From Flavobacteriales bacterium (GTDB taxonomy: Bacteria > Bacteroidota > Bacteroidia > Flavobacteriales_E > Vicingaceae), in the NCBI GenBank assembly GCA_013359255.1, contig JABWCF010000008.1, forward strand, positions 186,001-250,000: a stretch of 64,000 nt of DNA, in the 5' to 3' direction. Positions 1 through 8,929 of the stretch are shown one piece after another. The translations under genes and the position numbers were made by a program. The notes under the pieces are model-generated. The model ran no database searches. It was not told the origin of the DNA and saw nothing but the letters and a program-made list of their open reading frames with translations. The first letter of the stretch is position 1. The number at the start of each line of letters is the position of its first letter.

Positions 1-2237
1 ATGTAAATAGAATCGGCTACTTTTACGGAATAATGATGAGAAGAGTCTTTACTGTAGATATTGGGGTCTAGTTTTCCATTTATTAGGGTACGCGTATAAA
101 AGGGTACCCAAGCAGGCAAACCCGCCTGATGAGCCAACATTTCTCTCATATTAATTTCTTTATACTCTTTATTTTTGATGTGTTTTCCAAGGTAATGACC
201 GAGATGGTCATTCAGGCTGAATTTTTTCTCGTCTTGCAACTTCATTACGGAGGGTAAGGTTGCCGTAATTTTTGTTACCGAAGCAATATCGTACACATCA
301 AATAGCTCCACTTTTTTTGAGGTGCTATCGTAAGTATGAGTACCAAAAGCTTTATGATATATAACGGCTCCATTTTTTGCCACTAATACCTGGCATCCCG
401 GATATGCCTTTTCGCGGATACCTTCCAATGCAATAGAATCTATTTGCGATAAGTGTGTAGATTCTATTCCTACTGCTTCGGGGTAGGTGTATCGCAAACG
501 GTGAATGGAATTTATATTTATACCGAATCCTTCTTTGTATTTTTTTGAGAGGCTAATAGGCAAAGTGCCTTCTGCTCCAATGGCTCCGTAAAGCAACTGA
601 GCTGATGCACGCTGCGATTCGGGTGTGTTTTGATAGGCTATTACGATTGCTTCAGATTTGTCTATACTTGTTAAATTAAGGGCTAAATAAGGATTAGCAA
701 ACCATACTAGAATAGTTCTATTAGACCCTATTATTTTTTCTAAAAGTTCTTTCTCTTTTGTATTTAATGGATTTCGTTTTATTGGGTTAGCTTCTGCTCT
801 GTGAAAGGCGAGTACTAAAGTAGACGCATTCGCTAATTCCTCTTTTATTTTTAAATAATTGGAGTCATTTAACGAAGGAATGTTTATATTTTTTATGTTG
901 CCGTATAAAGCTAATGTTTTTTGAAACTCCGACACGCTGTCGCTGCCAATGGAAAGACAAGTGATGTTTATTTTTTCTATATTCTTGAAAGGGATTATTT
1001 CGTCTGTATTTTTTAAAACGGTTAATGATTTTTCAAACAATTCCTGTATGCGGTAGTTGTATATGGGTTTCATTAGTTCATCTGTCAGGCTCTCTGTTTT
1101 TATGGGTTGATAATGATTTAAACCCATCCATTCTTTAGCAAATAAAATTTTTCGGCAGCGGGTATTTATTTCACTTTCAGAAACTAGGCCGCTATCTACA
1201 GCTTCCTTTATGCTTTTTATTGTTTTGGGTACATTTTCGCAATAAAGCATCACATCGTTACCAGCCATAAATGCTTTTAAATCTACTTCTCCGGGTTTGT
1301 TGTATTTGCTTACTCCTTTCATGTTAAGGGCATCGGTAAAAACCAATCCTTTAAAACCTAAAGAGTCTTTTAGAATTTTTGTAACTAAGTTATGGCTTAA
1401 GGTAGTGGCGGTATTTTCCGTTTTTTCTATGGAAGGAATAAATAAATGGGCAACCATAATACTTCCTAATCCCTCTTTAATTAATTGTGTAAAAGGATAC
1501 ATTTCTACACTGTCAATCCGCGAACGGTTATGTTTTAGAATAGGTAAAGTTTTGTGCGAATCGGTATCGGTATCTCCATGGCCAGGAAAGTGTTTTGCAT
1601 TGGCTAATACTCCTCCTGCTTGTAAGCCTTTCATATAGGCTATTCCTTTGTTAGATACGTTGTATTTATTTTCGCCAAAGGAACGGGCGTATATAATGGG
1701 GTTGTTTGGATTTACGTTTACATCTACCACCGGAGCAAAGTTGATGTGTATGCCTAATCGCTTGCATTGTTCGGCTATATCTTTCCCCATTTGATAGATG
1801 AGATCGTTATCTTGTATAGCTCCAAGAGTCATTTGCCAAGGGTATTTAAGGGTGCTGTCTAAACGCATGGCAAGGCCCCATTCTCCATCAATAGCAATAG
1901 CAAGAGGAACTTTGCTTTTGCTTTGGTAACGGTTGGTTAGTACAGCTTGACGTACAGGGCCTCCCTGAAAAAAAATAAGCCCGCCAATTTTATATTTTTC
2001 TACTAAAGAATCTATTTCTATGGCGTGTTTTTCGTCTTTATTCGACCATGCCGCTACCATAATCATTTGAGCAATTTTTTCTTCTAAACTTAAAGTAGAT
2101 AGCACCGAGTCTGCCCATTTACCTTCTGACTGAAGAGTAGGGGGTAATAGTGCTATATTGGATTTGTTTTTGCCGGCCCAAAATAACAATAACAGTAAAA
2201 TTAAAATCAGCGTTTCTTTTCTTTCTATTCTAATCAT
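1..2237 (-). CDS. GH3 beta-N-acetylglucosaminidase fused to serine beta-lactamase-like domain (3' end off window)
   Basis: 745 codons are visible and the reading frame is open to base 1, so the C-terminus is missing. Residues 5-20 are a hydrophobic signal peptide, so the protein should act in the periplasm. The N-terminal part is glycoside hydrolase family 3 of NagZ type: KHFPGHGDTDTDSH begins at K215 and the nucleophile Asp lies in FTDALNM (D302). From about residue 570 a serine-hydrolase domain of the class C beta-lactamase/esterase type begins; its SxxK motif is SVTK (S653, K656). This two-domain layout is familiar in Bacteroidota and suggests cell-wall sugar cleavage plus a second hydrolytic activity on peptidoglycan or an ester. 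The substrate is inferred. A weak -7-like box (TACCTTTA, complement of 2257-2264) precedes the ATG. Confidence 0.9.
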   Translation of the reverse strand, partial: MIRIERKETLILILLLLLFWAGKNKSNIALLPPTLQSEGKWADSVLSTLSLEEKIAQMIMVAAWSNKDEKHAIEIDSLVEKYKIGGLIFFQGGPVRQAVLTNRYQSKSKVPLAIAIDGEWGLAMRLDSTLKYPWQMTLGAIQDNDLIYQMGKDIAEQCKRLGIHINFAPVVDVNVNPNNPIIYARSFGENKYNVSNKGIAYMKGLQAGGVLANAKHFPGHGDTDTDSHKTLPILKHNRSRIDSVEMYPFTQLIKEGLGSIMVAHLFIPSIEKTENTATTLSHNLVTKILKDSLGFKGLVFTDALNMKGVSKYNKPGEVDLKAFMAGNDVMLYCENVPKTIKSIKEAVDSGLVSESEINTRCRKILFAKEWMGLNHYQPIKTESLTDELMKPIYNYRIQELFEKSLTVLKNTDEIIPFKNIEKINITCLSIGSDSVSEFQKTLALYGNIKNINIPSLNDSNYLKIKEELANASTLVLAFHRAEANPIKRNPLNTKEKELLEKIIGSNRTILVWFANPYLALNLTSIDKSEAIVIAYQNTPESQRASAQLLYGAIGAEGTLPISLSKKYKEGFGININSIHRLRYTYPEAVGIESTHLSQIDSIALEGIREKAYPGCQVLVAKNGAVIYHKAFGTHTYDSTSKKVELFDVYDIASVTKITATLPSVMKLQDEKKFSLNDHLGHYLGKHIKNKEYKEINMREMLAHQAGLPAWVPFYTRTLINGKLDPNIYSKDSSHHYSVKVADSIY

Positions 2238-2352
2238 CGGATTTTTTTTGAAAAAATAAAGGTATTGCTTAATCTATAGAGTAAGTGTAAAACGCATTTT
2301 TGTTTTTAACAAACTCCTTATTAATAACTATTATTCATTAGAAACATATTAT

Positions 2353-2360
2353 TAATTTTG
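2353..2360 (+). promoter_or_regulatory. -7 promoter box TAATTTTG of the small membrane protein gene
   Basis: Exact match to the Bacteroidota -7 consensus TAnnTTTG. No clear TTTG is seen 20 bases upstream. The last three bases are the TTG that would otherwise look like a start codon, so translation should begin at the ATG at 2376. Confidence 0.5.
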
Positions 2361-2375
2361 AAAAAATACAATTCA

Positions 2376-2687
2376 ATGATTGTGCCTAAAATTCCTTCAT
2401 TCTTTAAAACACGAAAACCTAAGGCATTTGAATATATTCCGCGTTATTATAATGAGAATAAAGAAAACATGGACGAGCGATATAAACGTATCGCATCAGA
2501 ACTTAATGTTAGTTGGGAAGGAAAAGAATTTTCTGAGAAATATGATATACATCGAGCTACAGCACTAAGGCATACCATTAAAAAAACTTGGAGAAACGAG
2601 GGTAAAAAGGTTAAAGGAAATACTACTTTTCGTTTGGTAATAATAATGGTTGGCTTATGCCTATTGGCATACTGGCTGCTCAAATAA
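2376..2687 (+). CDS. small C-terminally membrane-anchored protein of unknown function
   Basis: 103 residues from the ATG at 2376. An in-frame TTG at 2358 was rejected because it lies inside a -7 promoter box. The N-terminus is basic with the motif RKPKAFEYIPRYYN, followed by a charged segment rich in Lys, Glu and Arg, and one hydrophobic segment over the last ~20 residues ending in LLK. It is therefore probably a tail-anchored inner-membrane protein with a cytoplasmic domain. The KPKxFxYxPRYY signature recalls a small protein widespread in Bacteroidota; I know of no demonstrated function. It stands alone, convergent with the TPR protein gene, whose stop lies 2 bases after its own. Confidence 0.6.
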   Translation: MIVPKIPSFFKTRKPKAFEYIPRYYNENKENMDERYKRIASELNVSWEGKEFSEKYDIHRATALRHTIKKTWRNEGKKVKGNTTFRLVIIMVGLCLLAYWLLK

Positions 2688-2689
2688 AA

Positions 2690-3235
2690 TCAGATCTTTT
2701 CTTTTTCCTTTGCTTCAAATTCTCTGATGAGTTCTTCGGGCGATTTTCCTAAATTCTGCAAGGCCATTTCAGCATCTTTAGTCATTTCGTGTTGAGGATA
2801 TTTGGCTAAATATTCTTCATATTTTCTTTTGGCATTCTCTATATCGTTAAGGTAATTTTCAAAGATAAAACCTTGCAAAAAGATGGCTAAAGGCACTCGC
2901 TCGTTTTCCGGAAATTGGCTTGCAAATTTTTCAAAATATTCTACCGATTCCATAGGCCTTTCTATTCCCATACAAAGTTTAGCCGCTTCAAATAGGCAGT
3001 AAGGTGTTTTCTCGTGTTGCGGAAATTCTTTTTGAAATTTTATATAGTTATTTGCCAATGCATTTGCTGTAACCAAATCAAGTGATTCGGAACTCCCTTT
3101 TAATTTGGTTTCTAACTGGCTAATAAATTCGAGCATTTGTTCCGGAGTTTCCGTTTTGTTATTTTCTTCATTTTTATTGCTTCCGCAAAAACAGAAAACA
3201 AGAACGAATGCTGTACTGTAAAGTATTTTTTTCAT
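2690..3235 (-). CDS. TPR-repeat (lipo)protein, YbgF/BamD-like
   Basis: 181 residues. The N-terminus is a signal peptide with Cys15 and Cys17 (LVFCFCGSN); the lipobox is not canonical, so lipid attachment is likely but uncertain. The body contains tetratricopeptide-type helical repeats from about residue 55 to 165, with the pattern seen in periplasmic scaffolds such as CpoB/YbgF and BamD (for example YPQHEMTKDAEMALQNLGK near the end). It is the last gene of a ruvX-def-TPR operon and begins 16 bases after the def stop. A role in envelope assembly or peptidoglycan coordination is inferred from the fold only. Confidence 0.7.
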   Translation of the reverse strand: MKKILYSTAFVLVFCFCGSNKNEENNKTETPEQMLEFISQLETKLKGSSESLDLVTANALANNYIKFQKEFPQHEKTPYCLFEAAKLCMGIERPMESVEYFEKFASQFPENERVPLAIFLQGFIFENYLNDIENAKRKYEEYLAKYPQHEMTKDAEMALQNLGKSPEELIREFEAKEKEKI

Positions 3236-3251
3236 AATTTATCTTGAGTAT

Positions 3252-3815
3252 TTATTTCACTTTCAACGGAAATCTCATTTTGTACTTTACTTCTGCATTG
3301 CCTTTTGCAATTTCAGAAAGTTTTTTCTTCAGCAACTGTCGTTTCAGTGGGTTAATGCGGTCGGTAAACAATACGCCTTCAATATGGTCGTACTCGTGTT
3401 GAATAATGCGAGCTGCAATACCCTCGTATGTTTCTTCTTTCAGTTTAAATTTTTCGTCAAAATACTCGATGGTAATTTTAGGTTTTCTGCTTACATCTTC
3501 ACGAATTCCGGGAATACTTAAACACCCTTCGTTAAACTTCCACTCTTGGCCCTGCTCTTCTAGAATAATGGGATTGATAAATACTTTTTTAAAGTTTTTG
3601 AGTTGAGGTTCATCTTCTTCAAAAGGAGCGGCATCTACTACAAACAAACGTATGCTTTTGCCTACTTGTGGAGCAGCTAAACCAACCCCTCCGGCATTAT
3701 ACATGGTTTCGTACATGTTGGCAATAAACTCTTTTAAATCCGGATAGTCGACATCTATTTCTTCGGCCATCTTACGCAAAACAGGAGTTCCGTAAGCTAC
3801 AATTGGTAAAATCAT
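3252..3815 (-). CDS. def: peptide deformylase
   Basis: 187 residues; removes the N-formyl group from new polypeptides in the cytoplasm. All three signature motifs are present: GGVGLAAPQVG (residues ~42-52), EGCLSIPG with the metal-binding Cys, and QHEYDHIEG with the two metal-binding His and catalytic Glu. The start is the ATG giving MILPIVAYGTPVLR; an upstream in-frame extension of 19 residues does not resemble the family and was rejected. It lies 61 bases after ruvX and 16 before the TPR gene, so the three are probably cotranscribed. Confidence 0.95.
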   Translation of the reverse strand: MILPIVAYGTPVLRKMAEEIDVDYPDLKEFIANMYETMYNAGGVGLAAPQVGKSIRLFVVDAAPFEEDEPQLKNFKKVFINPIILEEQGQEWKFNEGCLSIPGIREDVSRKPKITIEYFDEKFKLKEETYEGIAARIIQHEYDHIEGVLFTDRINPLKRQLLKKKLSEIAKGNAEVKYKMRFPLKVK

Positions 3816-3876
3816 GAAAGCAAAGTTAGCTAAAAATGTTTTTTGTTTTAAAAGAAGCAAAACAGGGGGCAAGAAT

Positions 3877-4296
3877 TTATTTTTTATTCAGCATCTCTAA
3901 ATATTCTTGCAAAATAATAGTAGCAGAAATTTGGTCTATTAATTCTTTGTTTCTTCTTTGCTTTTTACTGGCTCCACCATCAATCATTGCTTGCAAAGCC
4001 ATCTTAGAGGTAAACCGCTCATCGAAACGTACTATTTTTAAGTATGGAATTTCTTTCTGAAGTTTTCGAACAAAGCCCACGATGTGTTTTTCTACCTCAG
4101 AGGGTGAGTTATCAGCTCTTTTAGGTTCTCCAACCACAATCGTTTCAACCTTTTCTTTTTGCGAATATTCTTTTATAAATTTTATGGCCTCGTTTGGGTG
4201 TACCGTTGTTAAGGCACTGGCAATAAGTTGTAATGTATCGGTTACTGCTATGCCCACCCGCTTTGTGCCATAATCTATCGCCATAATTCTTGCCAT
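3877..4296 (-). CDS. ruvX: Holliday junction resolvase-like nuclease YqgF/RuvX
   Basis: 139 residues with the RNase H-like fold of the YqgF family. The first acidic catalytic residue is in MAIDYGTKRVGIAVTD, the second in VVGEPKR, and the C-terminal FDERFTSKMA matches the family. Bacterial homologues act in pre-16S rRNA 5' end processing or Holliday junction resolution. The ATG at 4296 (MARIMAIDYG) was chosen over a TTG four codons upstream. It is the first gene of the ruvX-def-TPR operon, divergent from ribBA, with a -7 box at 4319-4326. Confidence 0.92.
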   Translation of the reverse strand: MARIMAIDYGTKRVGIAVTDTLQLIASALTTVHPNEAIKFIKEYSQKEKVETIVVGEPKRADNSPSEVEKHIVGFVRKLQKEIPYLKIVRFDERFTSKMALQAMIDGGASKKQRRNKELIDQISATIILQEYLEMLNKK

Positions 4297-4318
4297 TTGT
4301 ACATTCAATAATATTGCT

Positions 4319-4326
4319 CAAAAGTA
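4319..4326 (-). promoter_or_regulatory. -7 promoter box TACTTTTG of the ruvX operon
   Basis: On the minus strand this reads TACTTTTG, an exact TAnnTTTG match, 22 bases before the chosen ruvX ATG. It lies back to back with the ribBA box at 4348-4355. No -33 TTTG is evident. Confidence 0.55.
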
Positions 4327-4347
4327 CGATAAGCCGTATTAAAAAAG

Positions 4348-4355
4348 TAAATTTG
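4348..4355 (+). promoter_or_regulatory. -7 promoter box TAAATTTG of ribBA
   Basis: Exact TAnnTTTG match ending 24 bases before the ribBA ATG. The predicted leader is only about 20 bases, too short for an FMN riboswitch. Confidence 0.55.
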
Positions 4356-4379
4356 CCCCGTTGTTATTTTACTAAATAA

Positions 4380-5591
4380 ATGGAAAGCAAGTTAAATACT
4401 ATAGAAGAAGCCCTTATTGATTTAAAAGAAGGAAAAGTAATTATTGTGGTAGATGATGAAGACCGTGAAAATGAAGGTGATTTTTTAGCCGTAGCTCGTC
4501 ATACAACGCCCGAAATGATTAACTTTATGGCCACGCATGGGCGAGGGCTTATCTGTGCCCCCCTAGTAGAAGATCGATGTGATGAGTTGCAATTATACCC
4601 CATGGTTAGCTCCAATACTTCATTACACGAAACCGCTTTTACCGTTTCGGTAGATTTAATAGGGCAGGGTTGTACTACCGGCATTTCGGCTTCCGATAGG
4701 GCAAAAACAATATTGGCGTTAATAAACCCCAATACCAAACCAGAAGAGTTAGGTAAGCCGGGACATATTTTTCCGCTTAGAGCCAAACGAGGAGGCGTAT
4801 TAAGGCGAGCAGGGCATACCGAAGCAGCCATAGACCTTGCACGCCTTTGTGGTTATGAACCGGCCGGTGTAATTGTAGAAATAATGAACGAAGACGGTAG
4901 TATGGCTCGTTTACCTCAGCTTTTACAAATTGCACAAAAGTTTAATCTTAAAATTATTTCTATTGCCGACCTCATTGCTTACCGTTTAAAACACGAATCG
5001 TTGATAAAAAAAGAAGCGGAAGCTGAATTGCCCACGGTTTACGGAAACTTTGCTATAAAAGCATATACTCAAACTACCAACGATAAAGAACATCTTGCCC
5101 TAATAAAAGGTACTTGGAATAAAGATGAAGCAGTGTTGGTGCGTGTTCATTCATCGTGTATTACCGGAGATATTTTTGGCTCATGCAGGTGCGATTGTGG
5201 CCCGCAATTACACGCAGCCTTACAAATGATTGAAAAGGAAGGAAAAGGAGTATTAGTGTACATGAATCAGGAAGGAAGAGGGATTGGCCTGGTAAATAAA
5301 CTTAAAGCCTATAAATTACAAGAACAAGGACGCGATACGGTAGAAGCCAATTTAGAATTAGGATTTAAAATGGATGAAAGAGATTACGGAGTGGGAGCCC
5401 AAATATTAAGAGATTTGGGAATTTCTAAAATCAAACTCCTTACTAATAACCCTAAAAAAAGAACAGGATTAATAGGCTACGGATTAGAAATTGTTGAAAA
5501 TATTCCGATTGAAATTTCTGCGAATCCACACAACAAAAAATATCTTGAAACCAAGCGAGATAAAATGGGGCATAATTTAAAACTTAAATAA
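4380..5591 (+). CDS. ribBA: bifunctional 3,4-dihydroxy-2-butanone-4-phosphate synthase / GTP cyclohydrolase II
   Basis: 403 residues, full length for the fusion; supplies both precursors of riboflavin. The N-terminal RibB half has [11 protein letters not shown] (residues 25-35), [13 protein letters not shown] and RRAGHTEAA. The C-terminal RibA half has the zinc site C260-x10-C271-x-C273 ([15 protein letters not shown]) and the substrate loop [10 protein letters not shown]. The gene starts at the ATG at 4380 and is divergent from ruvX. A glycerophosphodiesterase follows 19 bases downstream and may share the transcript. Confidence 0.96.
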   Translation: MESKLNTIEEALIDLKEGKVIIVVDDEDRENEGDFLAVARHTTPEMINFMATHGRGLICAPLVEDRCDELQLYPMVSSNTSLHETAFTVSVDLIGQGCTTGISASDRAKTILALINPNTKPEELGKPGHIFPLRAKRGGVLRRAGHTEAAIDLARLCGYEPAGVIVEIMNEDGSMARLPQLLQIAQKFNLKIISIADLIAYRLKHESLIKKEAEAELPTVYGNFAIKAYTQTTNDKEHLALIKGTWNKDEAVLVRVHSSCITGDIFGSCRCDCGPQLHAALQMIEKEGKGVLVYMNQEGRGIGLVNKLKAYKLQEQGRDTVEANLELGFKMDERDYGVGAQILRDLGISKIKLLTNNPKKRTGLIGYGLEIVENIPIEISANPHNKKYLETKRDKMGHNLKLK

Positions 5592-5610
5592 TTTTTCAGC
5601 TACTTATTTT

Positions 5611-6363
5611 ATGCGAAAACCCTTGCTTATAGGACATAGAGGAGCTGCAGGATTGGCTCCCGAAAATACTCTTGTTTCTATTAAAAAGGCAATGGAACTT
5701 AGGGTAAACCGCATTGAAATAGATGTACATCTTACAAAAGACAATGTACCCGTGGTGATACACGATAATACATTAAGTAGAACTACCAACGGAAGTGGTT
5801 TTATTAAACGCAAAGCATTTGAAGATTTACAAAAACTAAGTGCCGGTATAAAATTTTCTAGCGAGTTCAACGAAGAAAAAATTCCTTCACTGCAACAAGT
5901 GCTTGAATGTATTAACGGAAAAGTAGAATTGCAAATAGAAGTAAAACATGGCAGTAAACGCTATCCGGGTATAGAGAAAGCTGTGCTCGATTTAATAGAT
6001 CGCTTCAACGGAAAAAAATGGTGTTTTATAAACTCCTTCGATACTCGCGTTCTTAAAGAATTCTATTCTTTAGATAGTACATGTATTTTACACAAACTTT
6101 TTGTGCTTAGAATACCGGTTGTAAATGCACACATAGACCGTACTCTTAGCTCAGGCACGCTTAATCGCTACCATTATGTGAGTGAATTTGGTGTAAACTA
6201 CAAATACGTTACCCGCAGCCTAATAGAAGATATTCACAATATGGGAAAGAGAATTAATGTGTGGACACCCAATGATATAGATAGCTTTAAACGGCTAGCA
6301 GAGATGGGCGTTGACGGAATAATAACCGACCGCCCCGATGTTTTTAACTCTCTATTTTCTTAG
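5611..6363 (+). CDS. glycerophosphodiester phosphodiesterase
   Basis: 250 residues of the GDPD (TIM-barrel) family; hydrolyses glycerophosphodiesters to glycerol-3-phosphate and an alcohol. The N-terminus has the catalytic signature IGHRGAAGLAPENT, followed by EIDVHLTKDNVPVVIHD with metal-binding Glu and Asp and the second catalytic His. The C-terminus VDGIITDRPD is also typical. No signal peptide is visible, so it is probably cytoplasmic. It lies 19 bases after ribBA, and its last bases overlap the 3' end of the convergent glycosyltransferase gene. Confidence 0.9.
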   Translation: MRKPLLIGHRGAAGLAPENTLVSIKKAMELRVNRIEIDVHLTKDNVPVVIHDNTLSRTTNGSGFIKRKAFEDLQKLSAGIKFSSEFNEEKIPSLQQVLECINGKVELQIEVKHGSKRYPGIEKAVLDLIDRFNGKKWCFINSFDTRVLKEFYSLDSTCILHKLFVLRIPVVNAHIDRTLSSGTLNRYHYVSEFGVNYKYVTRSLIEDIHNMGKRINVWTPNDIDSFKRLAEMGVDGIITDRPDVFNSLFS

Positions 6364-7586
6364 GTTCGATCTAAATTTCTGTAAATACATAGCAATTCGG
6401 GAATCATTTTGCTTTCTGTTAAAACGCCTTTGCTCATAAGTAATTCTTTTGCTGCCGCACTTATCGGAACATCAGTAAAGAAAGATTCGCGTGCAAAATG
6501 CAGAAATTTTAATACCTTAAAAGCATCAAACCAAAGGTAAAATCGTTTTAAAAAGAGTTCTTGCGAACCCGAATTTTTTTCGAATTCATAGAGTTTATTT
6601 TGCCACTCTTTTTCCGGTATAAATTTTTGAACACTTATCGGTAATGTGGAAAAAGAAAAACAAGAGTCATTTACTTGTTTAAAGAAAAATTTTAAATCAG
6701 AAAAAGAAAGAAGGTTATAAGTACTTAGCTCATTTGGTTGCAATAATTGCCTGCCAATGGTTTTTCCGGTGCCAAAAGGAACCCTGTGTGAGGGGCGGGG
6801 AGAAGGGTATACGCATGTAGTATTTATTTCGCCAAAATTTCCGAGCGGAATGTGTTTGTGTAAAAAATAAAAATCTTCTCCTGCTTTTCTTTTGTTCATT
6901 CCGCCTTGTTGCATGTAAGCTTCTGCACGCACAGCCATGCACGAACCAATAGTGTGAAAAGCAAATGGAAATCCCGCCCACTTTAGTGCTTGTTTGTAAT
7001 ACCGTAAATGCAATTCATATTCTGCAATGACTTTATATATTCGATTTTCAAAATCGGTGCCATTTAACGGATGTTCGAAGTATAACGAGGCCGCATGGCA
7101 CTTAGGCTGTTCTTTAAAATATTGATAGATTTCTAAGAAGTAATTTTTTTTACAAGTACAATCGGCATCTAGGCAAACTATTAACCCACTTAAATTATGA
7201 ACAAATGCAAATCGGTAAGCCGCTTCGTCCATTCCTATTTTACGTGCTAAGCCTACTCCTGCATGTTTTTGTGGAAGGTTGTAATTTTCTATGAAATAAA
7301 ATCGAAGATGTGAATTTGAATATTTTTCCGAAAACTCTTTTGCAACAGAAAGCGACTTATTGTTTTGTTCTAATACCTCTTTTGTTGCATTTGCCGGAGC
7401 GTTTATTACCACCAGCACTTCTACAGCTACAGGAGGTAAAGTGCAAGATAGCAAACTAAATAATGTATTTTCTAAATGAGGTTCATCGTAGCATGGAATT
7501 ACCACAACGATTCCAATATTTTTAGTTGGGATATCCGTAATAACCGGAGGCAAAAAGCCAAATCGCTTAAAATAGTTTTCGAACAA
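6360..7586 (-). CDS. family 2 glycosyltransferase
   Basis: 408 residues. A GT-A type domain starts near residue 25 with GIVVVIPCYDEPHLENTLFS and has the metal-binding LDADCTC at about residue 140. No membrane helices follow, unlike many GT2 enzymes, so it is likely soluble or peripheral. The second half (about residues 230-408) has no motif I recognise. Donor and acceptor are unknown. It ends convergently against the GDPD gene with a 4-base overlap and starts 10 bases downstream of pdxH on the same strand, so it is probably cotranscribed with pdxH. Confidence 0.8.
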   Translation of the reverse strand: MFENYFKRFGFLPPVITDIPTKNIGIVVVIPCYDEPHLENTLFSLLSCTLPPVAVEVLVVINAPANATKEVLEQNNKSLSVAKEFSEKYSNSHLRFYFIENYNLPQKHAGVGLARKIGMDEAAYRFAFVHNLSGLIVCLDADCTCKKNYFLEIYQYFKEQPKCHAASLYFEHPLNGTDFENRIYKVIAEYELHLRYYKQALKWAGFPFAFHTIGSCMAVRAEAYMQQGGMNKRKAGEDFYFLHKHIPLGNFGEINTTCVYPSPRPSHRVPFGTGKTIGRQLLQPNELSTYNLLSFSDLKFFFKQVNDSCFSFSTLPISVQKFIPEKEWQNKLYEFEKNSGSQELFLKRFYLWFDAFKVLKFLHFARESFFTDVPISAAAKELLMSKGVLTESKMIPELLCIYRNLDRT

Positions 7587-7596
7587 TTAAATAAAA

Positions 7597-8247
7597 TCAA
7601 GGATTTAAACGATAAATCTCCCAAAGGGAGTGTTTTTTTTCGTACACAATACGATCGTGCAAACGGTTAGGTCTGCCTTGCCAAAACTCAAAATATTCGG
7701 GCTTTATAATGTATCCACCCCAGTGCGGAGGGCGAGGTACTTCTTTTCCTTCAAATTGTTGCGAGTATTCTTTTTGCTTCTTTTCTAATTCTTCTCTTGA
7801 TTTTATTTTTTCGCTTTGTTGCGATGCCCAAGCACCTATTTGGCTTTCTCTAGGTCGTGATGCGAAATACGCATCTGAAATTTCTTCAGCTACTTTTTCA
7901 GCCTTGCCCTCAATGCGTATTTGTCGCTCTACCTCTTCCCACAAAAACAAAACAGAGCAGTCAACATTTTCGGCAAGTTCTTTTCCTTTCCGACTGTTAA
8001 AATTGGTATAAAAAATGATTCCGCTCTCATTAAAATCTCTGATATAAACTGTACGAACCGATGGTTTTCCATTGCTGTTTGCCGTTGCAATTACCATTGC
8101 ATGCGGATCTAATATTTGTGCATCAACGGCTTCTGCCATCCATTGGGCAAATTGTTTTATTGGCATTTTCTCAACTGAACTTTCGTTTAGTTCGCGTTGC
8201 ATAAAATCTCTTCTGATGGAGTTTATGTAATTACGCAGTTCTTCCAT
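7597..8247 (-). CDS. pdxH: pyridoxine/pyridoxamine 5'-phosphate oxidase
   Basis: 216 residues, usual family length. FMN-dependent oxidation of PNP/PMP to pyridoxal 5'-phosphate. Diagnostic segments are the FMN-binding region RTVYIRDFNESGIIFYTNF, the QSEKIKSREEL motif, and the C-terminal block with RPPHWGGYIIKP, EFWQGRPNRLHDR and a terminal RLNP. The start at 8247 lies 22 bases downstream of a -7 box; the gene is divergent from yqgE and followed closely by a glycosyltransferase. Confidence 0.95.
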   Translation of the reverse strand: MEELRNYINSIRRDFMQRELNESSVEKMPIKQFAQWMAEAVDAQILDPHAMVIATANSNGKPSVRTVYIRDFNESGIIFYTNFNSRKGKELAENVDCSVLFLWEEVERQIRIEGKAEKVAEEISDAYFASRPRESQIGAWASQQSEKIKSREELEKKQKEYSQQFEGKEVPRPPHWGGYIIKPEYFEFWQGRPNRLHDRIVYEKKHSLWEIYRLNP

Positions 8248-8269
8248 ACTTTGAGTGCTATTAACGAAA

Positions 8270-8277
8270 CAAAGGTA
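8270..8277 (-). promoter_or_regulatory. -7 promoter box TACCTTTG of pdxH
   Basis: Exact TAnnTTTG on the minus strand, 22 bases before the pdxH ATG. It is back to back with the yqgE box at 8314-8321. Confidence 0.55.
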
Positions 8278-8313
8278 AGTGTTCCATAATGAATTACGAA
8301 TGAAAAAAATAGT

Positions 8314-8321
8314 TAACTTTG
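8314..8321 (+). promoter_or_regulatory. -7 promoter box TAACTTTG of yqgE
   Basis: Exact TAnnTTTG. Only nine bases separate it from the ATG at 8331, implying a leaderless or near-leaderless mRNA. An in-frame TTG at 8319 is part of this box and was rejected as a start. Confidence 0.55.
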
Positions 8322-8330
8322 GTAGAGTGT

Positions 8331-8921
8331 ATGCAAAACCCTTTAGAAATACGATTTTCGAAGCTAAATAAACTGGAACCGGATAAAGGCAGGCTGCTTA
8401 TTTCAGATCCTTACTTGCCAGACCCTAGCTTTAGAAGGGCTGTGGTACTTCTTTGTGAGCACAATCAAAAGGGTTCGTTTGGATTAATATTAAACAAGCC
8501 TCTTGGTATTTCAATAAACGATACCTTAATAGATTTCCCGGTTTTTAATGCAGAAGTATATATGGGTGGACCTGTAGAACCCGATAAATTATTTTTTATA
8601 CATACCTTGGGAAATATACTACCCGAGTCAATTCATATTACACATAATTTATATTGGTCGGGGAATTTCGATGCACTTAAAAATCTTATAAAAAAAGGAG
8701 AAGTAACGCAAAACAACATTCGTTTTTTTATTGGATACTCAGGTTGGGATAAAGGGCAGTTAGAAGAAGAACTGAAAGGTGACTCCTGGATAATATCCAA
8801 CACCGATGTTTCTGCCATTTTTGAATCTAAAGGAACTTTACTTTGGCATAATATTTTAAAAAAAATGGGAGGGCAGTTTGCGGTACTTGCTAATTTTCCG
8901 GAAGACCCAACAATGAACTAA
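8331..8921 (+). CDS. YqgE/AlgH family protein
   Basis: 196 residues. Family signature near the N-terminus: KGRLLISDPYLPDPSFRRAV, then VLLCEHNQKGSFGLILNKP, and VYMGGPVEPDKLFFIHT further on; FIGYSGWDKGQLEEEL is also typical. The structural family is well conserved; its biochemical role is not settled. The ATG at 8331 was chosen because the upstream TTG lies inside the promoter box. The gene is monocistronic, followed by a pseudogene. Confidence 0.9.
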   Translation: MQNPLEIRFSKLNKLEPDKGRLLISDPYLPDPSFRRAVVLLCEHNQKGSFGLILNKPLGISINDTLIDFPVFNAEVYMGGPVEPDKLFFIHTLGNILPESIHITHNLYWSGNFDALKNLIKKGEVTQNNIRFFIGYSGWDKGQLEEELKGDSWIISNTDVSAIFESKGTLLWHNILKKMGGQFAVLANFPEDPTMN

Positions 8922-8929
8922 AACCGTAG

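Noticed and set aside
4320-4380. FMN riboswitch ahead of ribBA
   Set aside because: Only about 25 bases lie between the -7 box and the ATG, and no RFN-element sequence is visible.
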